NCBI RefSeq assembly: GCF_012976305.1
Contig: NZ_JABDSR010000009.1
Span: forward strand, 37,573 to 101,572
DNA length: 64,000 nucleotides
Origin: Peptoniphilus faecalis
GTDB lineage: Bacteria; Bacillota; Clostridia; Tissierellales; Peptoniphilaceae
Direction of reading: 5' to 3'
The position numbers and the translations under genes were made by a program. The notes below the pieces were generated by a model. The model was not told the DNA's origin. It did not search any database and saw only the letters and a list, made by a program, of their open reading frames with translations. This document shows positions 8,135-15,151 of this stretch, in pieces. Position 1 is the stretch's first letter. Each line of letters opens with the position of its first letter.

Positions 8135-8463
8135 TGACTAATATAGACCTTTACAAAAAGGGTGATTATTATTATGGATTTAAGTCTTGTGGACACGCTG
8201 AGGGAGAATTTGATAAAATTGTCTGCTCTAGTATTTCAATCCTCACTCAAACTTTTTATTTTACACTTATAAATAAATTGGGAATTAGTGAAAGTGAAAT
8301 TGTGGACACACAAGGTGACGGATTGTTAAAAATAGAAATTTTAAATAGTAATGTTTTTAAAAGAAAAGATATTCAAATTTGTTTTGAATTTATGATAATG
8401 GGAATTGAGCTTATTGATGAAGCTTACCCAGAATATTTGACACTAAAGAATGTGGAGGTGTAA
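8134..8463 (+). CDS. prp: Ribosomal-processing cysteine protease Prp
   Basis: A 109-residue cysteine protease that removes the N-terminal extension of ribosomal protein L27 in Firmicutes. The catalytic His and Cys are in [14 protein letters not shown] (His21, Cys31). The His-to-Cys spacing seems about two residues shorter than in the staphylococcal protein as I remember it. It sits between rplU and rpmA, its conserved place, and the downstream L27 has the extension it should cleave. Confidence 0.92.
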   Translation: MTNIDLYKKGDYYYGFKSCGHAEGEFDKIVCSSISILTQTFYFTLINKLGISESEIVDTQGDGLLKIEILNSNVFKRKDIQICFEFMIMGIELIDEAYPEYLTLKNVEV

Positions 8464-8464
8464 A

Positions 8465-8764
8465 ATGATTAAATTTGATTTATTACTTTTTTCTTCAAAA
8501 AAAGGAGCAGGTTCTTCTAAGAACGGTCGTGACTCAAACTCAAAGAGACTTGGAGTTAAAAGGGGAGACGGTCAATTTGTACTAGCAGGAAATATTCTCG
8601 TTAGACAAAGGGGAACTAAAATTCATCCAGGTGAAAATGTTATGAGAGGTTCAGATGACACTCTATTTGCCACAGCTGATGGAATTTTAAGATTCACAAC
8701 TAAGGGCAAAGGCGGAAAGAAATTTGCTAATGTTTACGAAAAAGAAAAAGTTGAATTAGCATAA
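8465..8764 (+). CDS. rpmA: 50S ribosomal protein L27, with cleavable N-terminal extension
   Basis: A 99-residue L27, located near the peptidyl-transferase centre. The N-terminus [16 protein letters not shown] carries the Firmicutes extension; by analogy with the known site after FF, Prp should cut after Phe9 to expose SSKKG. I chose the ATG at 8465 because GGAGGTG ends 4 bases upstream; the in-frame ATG at 8450 lies before that site and would overlap prp. A terminator follows. Confidence 0.95.
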   Translation: MIKFDLLLFSSKKGAGSSKNGRDSNSKRLGVKRGDGQFVLAGNILVRQRGTKIHPGENVMRGSDDTLFATADGILRFTTKGKGGKKFANVYEKEKVELA

Positions 8765-8768
8765 AGAT

Positions 8769-8798
8769 AAAGCAAGGGGAACCTTGCTTTTATTTTTT
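8769..8798 (+). terminator. Rho-independent terminator after rpmA
   Basis: AAAGCAAGG (8769-8777) pairs with CCTTGCTTT (8782-8790), followed by a T-rich tail. Confidence 0.85.
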
Positions 8799-8891
8799 GT
8801 TTTATTTCTTTATAAAACCTAAAAATTTCACCAAGATTTTACATATTTAACATAAGGTTCAAGTTTTCACTACAATTCTGTGTTAATTCTA

Positions 8892-8900
8892 TGATATAAT
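8892..8900 (+). promoter_or_regulatory. Extended -10 promoter of obg
   Basis: TGATATAAT, that is TG-N-TATAAT, with TATAAT at 8895-8900, 21 bases before the obg start. No good -35 is seen, so the extended -10 would carry recognition. Confidence 0.55.
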
Positions 8901-8921
8901 TTTAAAAAATGCGAGGTAAAA

Positions 8922-10190
8922 ATGTTTATAGATATAGCAAAAATAAAATTAAAAGCTGGAAAAGGTGGAGATGGTGCTGTCGCTTGGAGACGAGAAAAAT
9001 ATGAACCAGCTGGAGGGCCTGCTGGTGGCGATGGTGGAAGAGGCGGAAATGTAATTGTAATGACGGACTCTGGACTTCACACCTTGATGGATTTTAGATA
9101 CAAAAGAGAATACAAGGCCGAAAATGGACAAAAGGGCATGAACAAATTAAAATTTGGAAGAGATGGCGAGGATATAATACTAAAAGTTCCCGTTGGCACT
9201 CTAATTAGAGATGCAAACACAAAGGGAGTCATCTACGATTTAAAGGAAAACAATATGTCTGTAACTGTATGCAAAGGTGGCAAAGGAGGACTAGGAAATG
9301 CTAGGTTTAAAACTTCTACAAGACAAGCACCAGCTTTTGCACAAGCTGGAAATATTGGAGAAGAGAGGGAAGTAATATTAGAATTAAAACTTCTAGCCGA
9401 TGTAGGACTTGTTGGGTTTCCTAATGTAGGAAAGTCAACGCTTCTTTCCATAGTAACATCTGCGACTCCAAAGATTGCAAATTATCACTTCACGACACTT
9501 ACGCCAAACCTTGGAGTTGTAAAAATTGGAGAAGGTGAATCCTTTGTAATTGCAGATATTCCTGGACTTATCGAAGGTGCATCAGAGGGAATTGGCCTTG
9601 GCGATGAATTTTTAAAACATGTTGAAAGAACTGGAATTTTAATTCACGTCCTTGATATTTCTGGCTCTGAATACAGAGATCCTGTTGAAGATTTTTATAA
9701 AATCAACGAAGAACTTGTAAAATATAATGAAAAACTTGGTGAAAAGAAGCAAATTATTTTTGCAAACAAAATGGATATGCCGGGAGCCGAAGAAAATTTA
9801 AAAAAATTAAAAGAAAAACTTGGCGAAAAATATGAGATTATTGCAGGATCTTGTGCCACAACAAAAAATTTGGACAAATTAATGAAGCTAACATATAATA
9901 GTCTAAAAGAAGTAGATTACAAAAATCACGAAACTTACGATGAAGAGCATGTTGAGGAAATTACACGAGAAGAAGGGATAAAAGTATTTAAAGATAATGG
10001 CGAATACTTTGTTGAAGGACCTTATATTGATAAACTTATTCGCTCGACAAATTTTGATGATTACGATTCACTTAAATATTTCCAAGAAAATCTTAGAAAG
10101 AATAAAGTTGTTGAAAAGTTGGAAAAACTTGGCGCTGAAGATGGCTGTTCAGTATTTATCGGCGGTTATGAATTTGAATTTTTTGAATAA
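8922..10190 (+). CDS. obgE: Obg/CgtA family GTPase
   Basis: A 422-residue essential GTPase involved in late 50S assembly and stress responses. Residues 1-158 form the Gly-rich Obg fold (KGGDGAVAWRREKYEPAGGPAGGDGG). The G domain has GFPNVGKS (P-loop, about residue 167), the DIPGLIEGASEG switch and NKMD. Residues of about 345-422 are the OCT domain found in Gram-positive Obg. It starts a housekeeping cluster running to ridA. Confidence 0.97.
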   Translation: MFIDIAKIKLKAGKGGDGAVAWRREKYEPAGGPAGGDGGRGGNVIVMTDSGLHTLMDFRYKREYKAENGQKGMNKLKFGRDGEDIILKVPVGTLIRDANTKGVIYDLKENNMSVTVCKGGKGGLGNARFKTSTRQAPAFAQAGNIGEEREVILELKLLADVGLVGFPNVGKSTLLSIVTSATPKIANYHFTTLTPNLGVVKIGEGESFVIADIPGLIEGASEGIGLGDEFLKHVERTGILIHVLDISGSEYRDPVEDFYKINEELVKYNEKLGEKKQIIFANKMDMPGAEENLKKLKEKLGEKYEIIAGSCATTKNLDKLMKLTYNSLKEVDYKNHETYDEEHVEEITREEGIKVFKDNGEYFVEGPYIDKLIRSTNFDDYDSLKYFQENLRKNKVVEKLEKLGAEDGCSVFIGGYEFEFFE

Positions 10191-10207
10191 AATATATAGG
10201 AGAAAGA

Positions 10208-10495
10208 ATGTTAACAGGAAAACAAAGATCATATTTAAAGAGCCTTGCTCACAACATGGATCCACTTATCCAATTGGGAAAAGATGGCATAAATGAGGGA
10301 TTTTTAAACCAAATAGATAAACTTTTAGAGGATCATGAAATTGTTAAAATAAAAGTTTTGCAAAATGTACCAGTTGAAGTTGAGGAAATAGTTGACGAAA
10401 TAATAGAGGCAACAGGTGCTGAATTTGTACAAAAAATTGGCAAAAAACTTACAATTTATAGAGAGTCTAAAGAAAATAAAAAAATAGAATTATAA
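10208..10495 (+). CDS. yhbY: YhbY-type CRM-domain RNA-binding protein
   Basis: A 95-residue single CRM domain protein, associated with pre-50S ribosomal particles in other bacteria. It opens LTGKQRSYLKSLAHNMDPLIQLGKDGI, containing the family's GKDGI loop (GxxG RNA-binding motif). It is followed immediately by nadD with a one-base stop/start overlap. Confidence 0.92.
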   Translation: MLTGKQRSYLKSLAHNMDPLIQLGKDGINEGFLNQIDKLLEDHEIVKIKVLQNVPVEVEEIVDEIIEATGAEFVQKIGKKLTIYRESKENKKIEL

Positions 10496-11103
10496 TGAAA
10501 AAGTACGGAATTTTTGGAGGAACCTTTAATCCCATCCACTACGGTCATTTAATGATTTGCGAATATTTAAAGGAAGAGCTTAATCTCGATAAAGTTATTT
10601 TTATTCCAACTGGCAGTCCTCCACACAAGGACTTATATGTATCAGCAAAAGACAGGTACGAGATGGTAAAACTTGCCATTTCATCTAATCCAAGTTTTGA
10701 GATAAGTAACATAGAGACTAATCGTGTGAAATTATCCTACACAGTTGATACAGTTAAAGAACTGAAAAAAATTTATAAAGAAGAAAAATTATATTTTTTA
10801 ATTGGTCTCGACACTTTGTTTGAACTTAAAACATGGAAAAAGATCGAAGAGCTTTCCAAAGAAATTGAATTTGTAGTGGCACTTAGACCTAAATATATTG
10901 ACATTGAAGAGATCAATAGAGAATTAAAATTTTTGCAAGAGAATTATAACACAAAGGTAAAAATAATCCACACGCCTCTCTATGAAATTTCTTCTACTGA
11001 GCTTAGAGAGAGAATCAAAGATAAAAAATCTGTAAAATATTTAATTCCTGAAAAAGTAGTGAATTATATTAAGGAAAGCGGGTTTTACAAAAGTGAACTA
11101 TAA
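10495..11103 (+). CDS. nadD: Nicotinate-nucleotide adenylyltransferase
   Basis: Makes deamido-NAD from nicotinate mononucleotide and ATP. The 202-residue protein has GGTFNPIHYGHL (nucleotidyltransferase HxGH-type motif) at its N-terminus and SSTELRERI near the C-terminus (the ISSTxIR motif). It overlaps yqeK by 11 bases. The yhbY-nadD-yqeK order is typical of Firmicutes. Confidence 0.96.
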   Translation: MKKYGIFGGTFNPIHYGHLMICEYLKEELNLDKVIFIPTGSPPHKDLYVSAKDRYEMVKLAISSNPSFEISNIETNRVKLSYTVDTVKELKKIYKEEKLYFLIGLDTLFELKTWKKIEELSKEIEFVVALRPKYIDIEEINRELKFLQENYNTKVKIIHTPLYEISSTELRERIKDKKSVKYLIPEKVVNYIKESGFYKSEL

Positions 11104-11665
11104 CTTAAAAAAATATGAATCAGAAATTCGCAAAAGAATTGGTGAAAAGAGATTTCTTCACACAATTAGAGTTAGAGATACATCAATTGAACTTGCAAAA
11201 ATTTACCATGTAGATGTGGAGAAAGCAGAAGTTGCAGGTTTTTTACACGACTGTGCAAAAATAAAGGATAAAGACTGTCTTATAAAGAAAGCTAAAGAAA
11301 ATGGACTTCTCCTTACAAGAGAAATGCAAAAAGCTCCACAAATTATCCATTCATATCTTGGTGCATTATTCGCAAATAAATTTTATGGCATAGAAGACGA
11401 AGATATTTTAAATGCCATAGCCTATCACACTACTGGCAGAGCAAATATGTCTGATCTTGAAAAAATAATTTTTTTGGCAGATTATATTGAGCCAATGAGA
11501 AATTTTGACGGCGTGGAAAAGGCAAGGGAGCTTGCAAAAAAAGATTTGGACGCTGCCATGTATTTCGCACTAAATAACACTCTAAAATTTTTAGTAGAAA
11601 GGGACAGATACATTGTTCCAATGACTGTTCTTGCTAGAAATTTTTATAAGGAGATAGATACATGA
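11093..11665 (+). CDS. yqeK: YqeK-type HD-domain symmetrical diadenosine tetraphosphatase
   Basis: A 190-residue HD-domain hydrolase; characterised YqeK proteins cleave diadenosine tetraphosphate symmetrically. Metal-binding residues are visible in FLHTIRVRDT, FLHDCAK (the HD pair) and IIHSYLGALFA. The start is GTG inside the end of nadD; the nearest purine-rich site is rather far upstream, so coupling to nadD translation is likely. It overlaps the following LCP gene by 4 bases. Confidence 0.9.
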   Translation: MNYNLKKYESEIRKRIGEKRFLHTIRVRDTSIELAKIYHVDVEKAEVAGFLHDCAKIKDKDCLIKKAKENGLLLTREMQKAPQIIHSYLGALFANKFYGIEDEDILNAIAYHTTGRANMSDLEKIIFLADYIEPMRNFDGVEKARELAKKDLDAAMYFALNNTLKFLVERDRYIVPMTVLARNFYKEIDT

Positions 11666-12540
11666 AAAGTTTTTTTAAAGCCTTTATCACAACAATAATT
11701 GTGATTTTAATATTGGCACTTGCTGGCATCGCAGGATATTTTTATTTCATCGGAAATGAAGATATTAACAAGGTGGATCAAGGAGGAGAAGACCTCCAAT
11801 TTTTAATGCTTGGAGTCGATTCCTTGGACTCAAAAAAAGCAGATAACGCAAGGTCTGACACCATTATGATAGTAAATGTTGATGGAGAAAGCAAAAAAGT
11901 AAATATTATTTCTATACCTAGAGATACTTACACAAAAATCAAAGGATATAAAAAGACAAAGATTAACCACTCCTTTAAATACGGTGGAAGTGAACTAACC
12001 CTCGACACAGTGAACAATCTCCTTGGCACAAATATAAAATATTATGTAACAGTTGATTATAGGTTCGTAGAAGATGTAGTAAACAAAATTGGAGGAGTAA
12101 CAGTAGATGTTCCAATTGATATGAAATATGAAGATCCCACGGCGGATCCCCCTTTAAAGATAGACATTAGAGAAGGGACACAGACATTAAAGGGATATGA
12201 TGCCATTGGATTTTTGAGATTTAGAAAGGGCTACAAAGATGCCGACCTTGGAAGAGTAAAGGCACAACAACAATTTATGTCAGCGCTTTTGTCAAAAATG
12301 AAGGAGCCAAAAACATTAATTAAGTCGCCTCTACTTCTCGGATCTTATATAAATTATTCTGAAAACAATATACCCGTAAAAAAATTGGTAAAAATAGCAA
12401 TAAATATGCGTGGCATAGGAACAGAAGATATCACTACAAATACACTTCCTGGAACGCCAAAATATATTGGGGGAGTATCTTACTTCATACCAAATGAAAA
12501 TAAAACAAAGGTAATGCTTTTAGAAAATAATTTTAAATAG
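11662..12540 (+). CDS. LytR-CpsA-Psr (LCP) family cell-wall polymer ligase
   Basis: A 292-residue membrane-anchored protein: a short cytoplasmic start, one hydrophobic helix (ITTIIVILILALAGIAGYFYF) and an extracellular LCP domain. Conserved motifs include LQFLMLGVDSLD, ARSDTIMIVNVD, IISIPRDTY, GGVTVDVP and FLRFRKGYKDADLGRVKAQQQF, the last holding the Arg and Asp residues of the active site. LCP proteins transfer wall teichoic acid or other glycopolymers from lipid carriers to peptidoglycan. This fits a Gram-positive envelope. Confidence 0.93.
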   Translation: MKSFFKAFITTIIVILILALAGIAGYFYFIGNEDINKVDQGGEDLQFLMLGVDSLDSKKADNARSDTIMIVNVDGESKKVNIISIPRDTYTKIKGYKKTKINHSFKYGGSELTLDTVNNLLGTNIKYYVTVDYRFVEDVVNKIGGVTVDVPIDMKYEDPTADPPLKIDIREGTQTLKGYDAIGFLRFRKGYKDADLGRVKAQQQFMSALLSKMKEPKTLIKSPLLLGSYINYSENNIPVKKLVKIAINMRGIGTEDITTNTLPGTPKYIGGVSYFIPNENKTKVMLLENNFK

Positions 12541-12548
12541 GAGGTAAA

Positions 12549-12911
12549 ATGACAGTACAAGAAAAGTTAGATATTATTATTAAATCATGTGAATCAAAAA
12601 AGGGAATTGATACAAAAGTTTTGGATATAAGGGGAATGACTTCTATCGCAGATTATTTTGTAATCGTAAGTGGAAATTCATCAATACAAGTAGATGCTCT
12701 AGCACGTGAAATTGACGAAAAACTATCAGAACAAGGTGAAGCACCAATTCACAGTGAAGGAAAAAATTCTAGTAGATGGATAATTTTAGATTTTGGTGAT
12801 ATAATAGTACATGTATTCCACAAGGATGAAAGAGAATATTATAATCTCGAAAGATTGTGGGAAAATGACGAAAACAAAGAAAACCATGACCATGAAAATG
12901 AGGAGGAATAA
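12549..12911 (+). CDS. rsfS: Ribosomal silencing factor RsfS
   Basis: A 120-residue RsfS/Iojap protein that binds L14 and blocks subunit joining when nutrients are short. Typical motifs are TKVLDIRGMTSIADYFVIVSG, GKNSSRWIILDFGDIIVHVF and EREYYNLERLW. The tail after that is Asp/Glu/Asn/His-rich (NDENKENHDHENEEE) and looks disordered. GGAGG lies 4 bases upstream. Its place after the LCP gene is common in Clostridia. Confidence 0.95.
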   Translation: MTVQEKLDIIIKSCESKKGIDTKVLDIRGMTSIADYFVIVSGNSSIQVDALAREIDEKLSEQGEAPIHSEGKNSSRWIILDFGDIIVHVFHKDEREYYNLERLWENDENKENHDHENEEE

Positions 12912-12913
12912 TA

Positions 12914-13291
12914 ATGGTTAAAATTCTACACACAGACAAAGCACCTGCAGCAGTAGGTCCTTATTCACAAGCTACAGAAGTAAATGGATTTATTTTTACA
13001 TCAGGACAACTTCCACTAATTCCTGAAACAGGAGAACTTATAACTGACGATATTAAAAAAGCAACTGCTAGAAGTCTTGATAATATCAAAGCAATTCTAG
13101 AAGAAGCAGGATCAAGTATGGATAAAGTTGTAAAAGTAAATATATTTTTAGATGACATAAAGGATTTTGCAGCAGTAAATGAAGTGTATTCAGAGTATTT
13201 TTCTGAACATAAACCAGCAAGATCATGTGTTGAAGTAGCTAAACTTCCAAAAAATGGTCTTCTTGAAATTGAAGCAATTGCAGTAAAATAA
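12914..13291 (+). CDS. ridA: RidA family reactive-intermediate deaminase
   Basis: A 125-residue RidA/YjgF protein that hydrolyses reactive 2-aminoacrylate-type enamines or imines to keto acids and ammonia. Family motifs include DKAPAAVGPYSQA, FTSGQLPL, KVNIFLDDIKDF and KPARSCVEVAKLPKNGLLEIEAIA, with the conserved Arg of the active site in PARSC. It is the last gene before a UUCG-type terminator and the IS110 insertion. Confidence 0.95.
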   Translation: MVKILHTDKAPAAVGPYSQATEVNGFIFTSGQLPLIPETGELITDDIKKATARSLDNIKAILEEAGSSMDKVVKVNIFLDDIKDFAAVNEVYSEYFSEHKPARSCVEVAKLPKNGLLEIEAIAVK

Positions 13292-13300
13292 ACTTTATAT

Positions 13301-13320
13301 GGACCCTTCGGGGTCTTTTT
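13301..13320 (+). terminator. UUCG-loop terminator after ridA
   Basis: GGACCC TTCG GGGTC followed by five T. It is a compact, stable hairpin. Confidence 0.85.
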
Positions 13321-13328
13321 AGTACCAT

Positions 13329-13370
13329 AAATAGTGTAAGAAAGGAAGTAATTCCTATCTTGCACTATTT
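13329..13370 (+). repeat. Large hairpin at the left edge of the IS110 element
   Basis: AAATAGTGTAAGA (13329-13341) pairs with TCTTGCACTATTT (13358-13370) over 13 positions with one G-T pair, and inside it GGAA pairs with TTCC. It ends in a T run, so it could be a second ridA terminator or the left-end structure of the insertion element. I cannot tell which from the sequence. Confidence 0.6.
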
Positions 13371-13373
13371 TTG

Positions 13374-13540
13374 TATAATGAAGAAGTAGTATGACGAGGG
13401 TCTTTTAGGGTTAAAATATCCGTCATAAAAACTGTCATCTACCTCTTCATTATTCATATTCGGTTAAGCAGGTTGGGAAAAACGTCCGTGTCACGAGCTA
13501 AAATGAGTGTAATGGTGCAGGTAGGAACTACAAAATAAAA
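13374..13540 (+). ncRNA. Candidate IS110 bridge RNA region (left end)
   Basis: A non-coding stretch directly upstream of the transposase, where IS110-group elements encode the bridge RNA that pairs with donor and target DNA. It starts with TATAAT (13374-13379). AATGAAGA (13377-13384) pairs with TCTTCATT (13444-13451), GTAG (13386-13389) with CTAC (13439-13442), and ATGAC (13391-13395) with GTCAT (13434-13438). ATGACG can alternatively pair with CGTCAT (13421-13426). A long irregular stem with a large internal loop is the expected shape of the first bridge-RNA stem-loop. The boundaries are guesses. Confidence 0.5.
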
Positions 13541-13557
13541 AGAAAGAGGTAAAAAAT

Positions 13558-14781
13558 ATGATATCTGTAGGAATAGACATATCAAAAGAAAAAATTACAG
13601 TTTGTGCATTAGAACAAGGAAGCAAAATAATCTGGAAACCATTTGATGTTTATCTAAACAAAAGTAAAGTAGAAGAACTTCTAGAGAAACTAGAAAAAGT
13701 AAAAGAAGAAATAAAAATAACAATGGAAGCAACAGGAAAATATCATCTACCAATACTTTATGAATTAAAAGATAGAGGGTATTTTGTATCAGTAATAAAT
13801 CCACTAAAAATGAAACAATTTTGCCGAGCATTAAACTTTAGAAAAGCAAAAAATGACAAGATAGATGCAAAACAAATAGCAGAATATGGATTAATGTATT
13901 GGAAAGAATTAGAAGAATACAAGGTAGATGAAGAAAACTACAGAGTCCTAAAAGAATTAAATAGAAGCTACCAACATTACATGGATCTAAGAATCGACCA
14001 AATGAACTACATAGATCAAACAATACATCAAACATTTCCATGCATAAAAAAACTAATACCACATAATTCAGGAGACTTTTCAAAAGACAAACTATTAGAC
14101 TTTTTAGAAAAATGGTGGCATAAAGACCTAGTACTAGAAAAAACAGAAGAAGAATTTATAGAAGAATATAAAAGGTGGGCAAAAGAAAAGAGATACCATC
14201 CAAATGCAAACAAAGCAAAAACCATTTACAAATTAGCAAAGGACAGTATCTCAACACAGCCTTCCCATAACTCAAAAATAGAAACGAATATCAGAGAAGG
14301 AATAAACCTGATAAAATAAATAAATCAGATTCTAAATAGAATTTTATCACAAATGATAGAAATATCCGAGCTCTTAGAAGAATATCAAGAAGCAAAAAAA
14401 TTCTCAGGCATATCAGAAAAATTAGCAGTACAAATAGTAGCAGAATTTGGAGACCTATCAAAATTAAAAAACAAAAAAAGTCTAATATCCTTTATAGGAA
14501 TAGACGCACCACCATATGAATCAGGAAACTTTAAAGCAGATCAAAGGAAAATAAGCAAAAGAGGGAACGCAATACTAAGAAAAGTAGGCTACCAGGCAAT
14601 GAAGTGTATGATGAGTGCAAAAGATCCAGAAAACGAAATATATAATTACATGATTAAGAAAGAAAAAGAAGGAAAATCCAAAAAAGTTTGCAAATTTGAA
14701 GGTTTAAACAAATTCTTAAGAATCTACTATGTAAAAGTTATGGTATCAAAACAAGAAAATAAGTTGTTAAAAGTAGCCTAG
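13558..14781 (+). pseudogene. IS110-family transposase interrupted by one in-frame stop
   Basis: The full frame would encode about 407 residues, a normal IS110 length. The N-terminal RuvC-like DEDD domain shows GIDISKEKI (Asp), MEATGKYH (Glu) and AKNDKIDAKQIA (two Asp). The C-terminal Transposase_20 domain shows LISFIGIDAPPYESGNF and RKISKRGNAILRK, including the candidate catalytic Ser. TAA at 14317-14319 interrupts the linker between the domains; both sides are in the same frame and no other lesion is visible. A CAA-to-TAA change in LIK-stop-INQ is the simplest explanation. Two partial proteins might be made, the second from an ATG at 14353, but no obvious ribosome binding site precedes that ATG. 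Confidence 0.88.
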
Positions 14782-14804
14782 AATCAAGAATATAATTATA
14801 AAAA

Positions 14805-14832
14805 AAATAAGCCGATAGTAACCGGTTTATTT
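14805..14832 (+). terminator. Hairpin after the transposase
   Basis: AAATAAGCCG (14805-14814) pairs with CGGTTTATTT (14823-14832) with one G-T pair. It has only a short T-rich tail, so it is a probable but not strong terminator. Confidence 0.55.
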
Positions 14833-14861
14833 GTTGTGCTCAAATTTAAACTCTAATTAAC

Positions 14862-14897
14862 AAGGAGAAAAGCTAAATTAATTCTGCTTTTCTCTTT
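14862..14897 (+). repeat. Second hairpin in the right flank of the IS110 element
   Basis: AAGGAGAAAAGC (14862-14873) pairs with GCTTTTCTCTTT (14886-14897) at 11 of 12 positions. TTGACT (14896-14901) overlaps its end. It may be a terminator or the right-end structure of the element. The rest of 14900-14990 is AT-rich with no feature I can name. Confidence 0.55.
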
Positions 14898-14993
14898 GAC
14901 TTTTGTTAGCAGGTTTTATTTCAGAATATTTGATAAATAAACTTAAAGTTTCAATATACTTCAAAAAATATTTAATAATTTTTAAAAATAATG

Positions 14994-15022
14994 TTGTAAT
15001 TTATTAAAGTATGTGATATATT
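14994..15022 (+). promoter_or_regulatory. Promoter of sugar-acid module A
   Basis: TTGTAA (14994-14999), a 17-base spacer and TATATT (15017-15022). The start would be near 15029, directly ahead of the repeated operator-like element. Confidence 0.6.
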
Positions 15023-15035
15023 TCAATTACAGACG

Positions 15036-15066
15036 GAAATACGAATTAGTTCCTAAGTACGAATAA
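15036..15066 (+). promoter_or_regulatory. Operator-like element of module A
   Basis: ATACGAATTA (15039-15048) is repeated as TACGAATAA (15058-15066) 18 bases later, and GGAA at the left is mirrored by TTCC at 15050-15053. The exact reverse complement of ATACGAATTA occurs at the same place relative to the promoter of module B. It is a candidate site for the IclR regulators at 19806 and 45916. Confidence 0.55.
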
Positions 15067-15073
15067 ACTAAAT

Positions 15074-15134
15074 AAAGGAGGTTTCAAGAATTTATTTAAA
15101 TATAATAGGATTTTGTATAACCGTTATTATCTAA
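15074..15134 (+). other. Strong ribosome binding site without an ATG; possible relic or AUU-start leader peptide
   Basis: AAAGGAGGT (15074-15082) is one of the best Shine-Dalgarno sequences in the window, yet no ATG, GTG or TTG lies at a proper distance. Seven bases on, an ATT codon at 15090 opens a 14-codon hydrophobic frame ending at TAA 15132-15134. It is either the remains of a deleted upstream gene or a rare AUU-initiated leader. The permease gene downstream has its own ATGAGGT site. Confidence 0.4.
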
Positions 15135-15151
15135 TGAAATGAGGTTTTATT

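Larger units (their letters stand above)
13329..14910 (+). mobile_element. IS110-family insertion element (ends approximate)
   Basis: Comprises a non-coding left flank with strong secondary structure, an IS110-type DEDD transposase gene, and a right flank with two hairpins (14805-14832 and 14862-14897). As is normal for this family I see no terminal inverted repeats or target duplication, so the ends cannot be placed exactly. It separates the housekeeping cluster ending at ridA from sugar-acid module A. Confidence 0.65.

Noticed and set aside
9997..10296. Open frame overlapping the end of obg and start of yhbY
   Set aside because: It overlaps two well-supported genes in another frame and lacks a ribosome binding site or family features.
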